From Pedobacter namyangjuensis (lineage in GTDB: Bacteria > Bacteroidota > Bacteroidia > Sphingobacteriales > Sphingobacteriaceae), in NCBI RefSeq assembly GCF_003313325.1, contig NZ_QMHQ01000003.1, positions 62,001 through 126,000 of the forward strand: a stretch of 64,000 nt of DNA, given 5' to 3'. The translations under genes were made by a program, and so were the position numbers. Shown one piece after another: positions 63,689 to 64,000 of this stretch. The notes beneath the pieces were generated by a model. The model saw nothing but the letters and a program-made list of their open reading frames with translations. It ran no database searches and was not told the DNA's origin. Each line of letters begins with the position of its first letter. Positions within the stretch are counted from its first letter, which is position 1.

Positions 63689-64000
63689 TTATTTAAATTC
63701 TGATGCGTTAATAGTTTTAAAAGCAATACCATCCGAAAATCTTGAAACGCCTGCTTCGTATAAAATTCCAACTTGGTTATCTTCCACCATTACCAAATCT
63801 GAATAAGCAGACATTCCTAGATAAACTGAATATGCCTTAGGCCATGTTACGCCGTCATCGGTGCTCATCTTAATAGTCATGTTTGTTCGGGTAATGCTCG
63901 ATGGATTTGAAAAAAACAGGGTAGGCTGACCTCCAATTGTGGCGTTAATAATACTTCCTTGGCAAACCGGATCTACCAGGGAAATGGCATCTACGGGTAT
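63689..64000 (-). CDS. Second sialidase (GH33-like), C-terminal part only
   Basis: The frame is open to the right edge; 103 C-terminal codons are in the window. It reads PVDAISLVDPVCQGSIINA near the edge, then FFSNPSSITRTNM, the Asp-box STDDGVTWP and IGVLYEAG-like VGILYEAGVSRF near the end, all characteristic of the last blades of GH33 sialidases. So two sialidase genes lie in tandem. The N-terminal part and any signal peptide are outside the window. Confidence 0.85.
   Translation of the reverse strand: MPVDAISLVDPVCQGSIINATIGGQPTLFFSNPSSITRTNMTIKMSTDDGVTWPKAYSVYLGMSAYSDLVMVEDNQVGILYEAGVSRFSDGIAFKTINASEFK

Noticed and set aside
1..64000. tRNA, rRNA, insertion sequences, integrases, prophage genes or a replication origin
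   Set aside because: The intergenic gaps are short and none shows a tRNA cloverleaf, transposase or inverted-repeat pair. Only gaps at 53922-54270 and 55593-55862 exceed 250 bp, and they hold nothing of this kind.

Overview
The window looks like a chromosomal segment of a member of the Bacteroidota, most likely family Sphingobacteriaceae (Pedobacter-like). The evidence is a low-GC genome, a SusC/SusD pair, a type IX secretion (T9SS) type-B sorting domain, LytS/LytTR signalling, TAnnTTTG-type -7 boxes, and Lgt and sialidase forms typical of the phylum. The genus is an inference. Nearly all genes are on the minus strand. I see no rRNA, tRNA, insertion sequence, prophage or CRISPR array.

Layout. 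(1) 1-2604: the end of an L,D-transpeptidase gene cut by the window edge, preceded in its operon by a DUF2931-like protein, a small membrane protein and a thioredoxin-fold lipoprotein, then a separate lipoprotein gene with a strong terminator. (2) 2726-9544: housekeeping and signalling: LytS-type kinase with LytTR regulator, inositol-monophosphatase family enzyme, lgt, mtaB and ubiX. A possible small RNA with its own promoter and terminator lies just upstream of ubiX. (3) 9779-38918: a complete pectin (homogalacturonan) utilisation locus. A LacI-type regulator is divergent from susC-susD, a beta-helix surface lipoprotein, CE12, two CE8 and GH43. A second unit encodes GH28, GH105, PL10 and an alpha/beta-hydrolase esterase. 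A third holds uxaB, uxaA, kduI, an SDR dehydrogenase, uxaC, kdgK, kdgA and a hexuronate MFS transporter. (4) 39017-41527: DUF3050 protein, a small unknown, a siderophore-interacting-type flavin reductase and a DUF4440-like protein. (5) 41672-53921: a T9SS/adhesin module of a 2941-residue repeat protein, PorP/SprF, an OmpA/TPR/PD40 protein and a CheY-like regulator. (6) 54271-55592: CatA-like acyltransferase and HAD hydrolase. (7) 55863-64000: a sialic-acid operon (sialidases, lyase, PKD-LamG lipoprotein, NanM-like mutarotase, MFS transporter, sialate O-acetylesterase) that runs off the right edge.

How it works together. In the pectin locus CE8 and CE12 strip methyl and acetyl groups, PL10 and GH28 cut the polymer, GH105 frees unsaturated uronate, and the MFS protein imports monomers. 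UxaC/UxaB/UxaA convert galacturonate to KDG, KduI plus the SDR convert the unsaturated product to KDG, and KdgK/KdgA give pyruvate and glyceraldehyde-3-phosphate.

The main new-looking signal is a GCAATCGTTnCC motif found 45, 45 and 46 bp upstream of a -7-like element at the heads of all three pectin transcription units. This position suggests activation rather than simple repression. Other items worth a look are the possible small RNA, a twin 21-bp-phased repeat upstream of the giant adhesin gene, an SDR whose sequence (YjmF/UxuB-like) and context (KduD) disagree, and a DUF3050 protein with heme-oxygenase-like metal-ligand spacing. All domain assignments are from reading the sequence; no database search was run.
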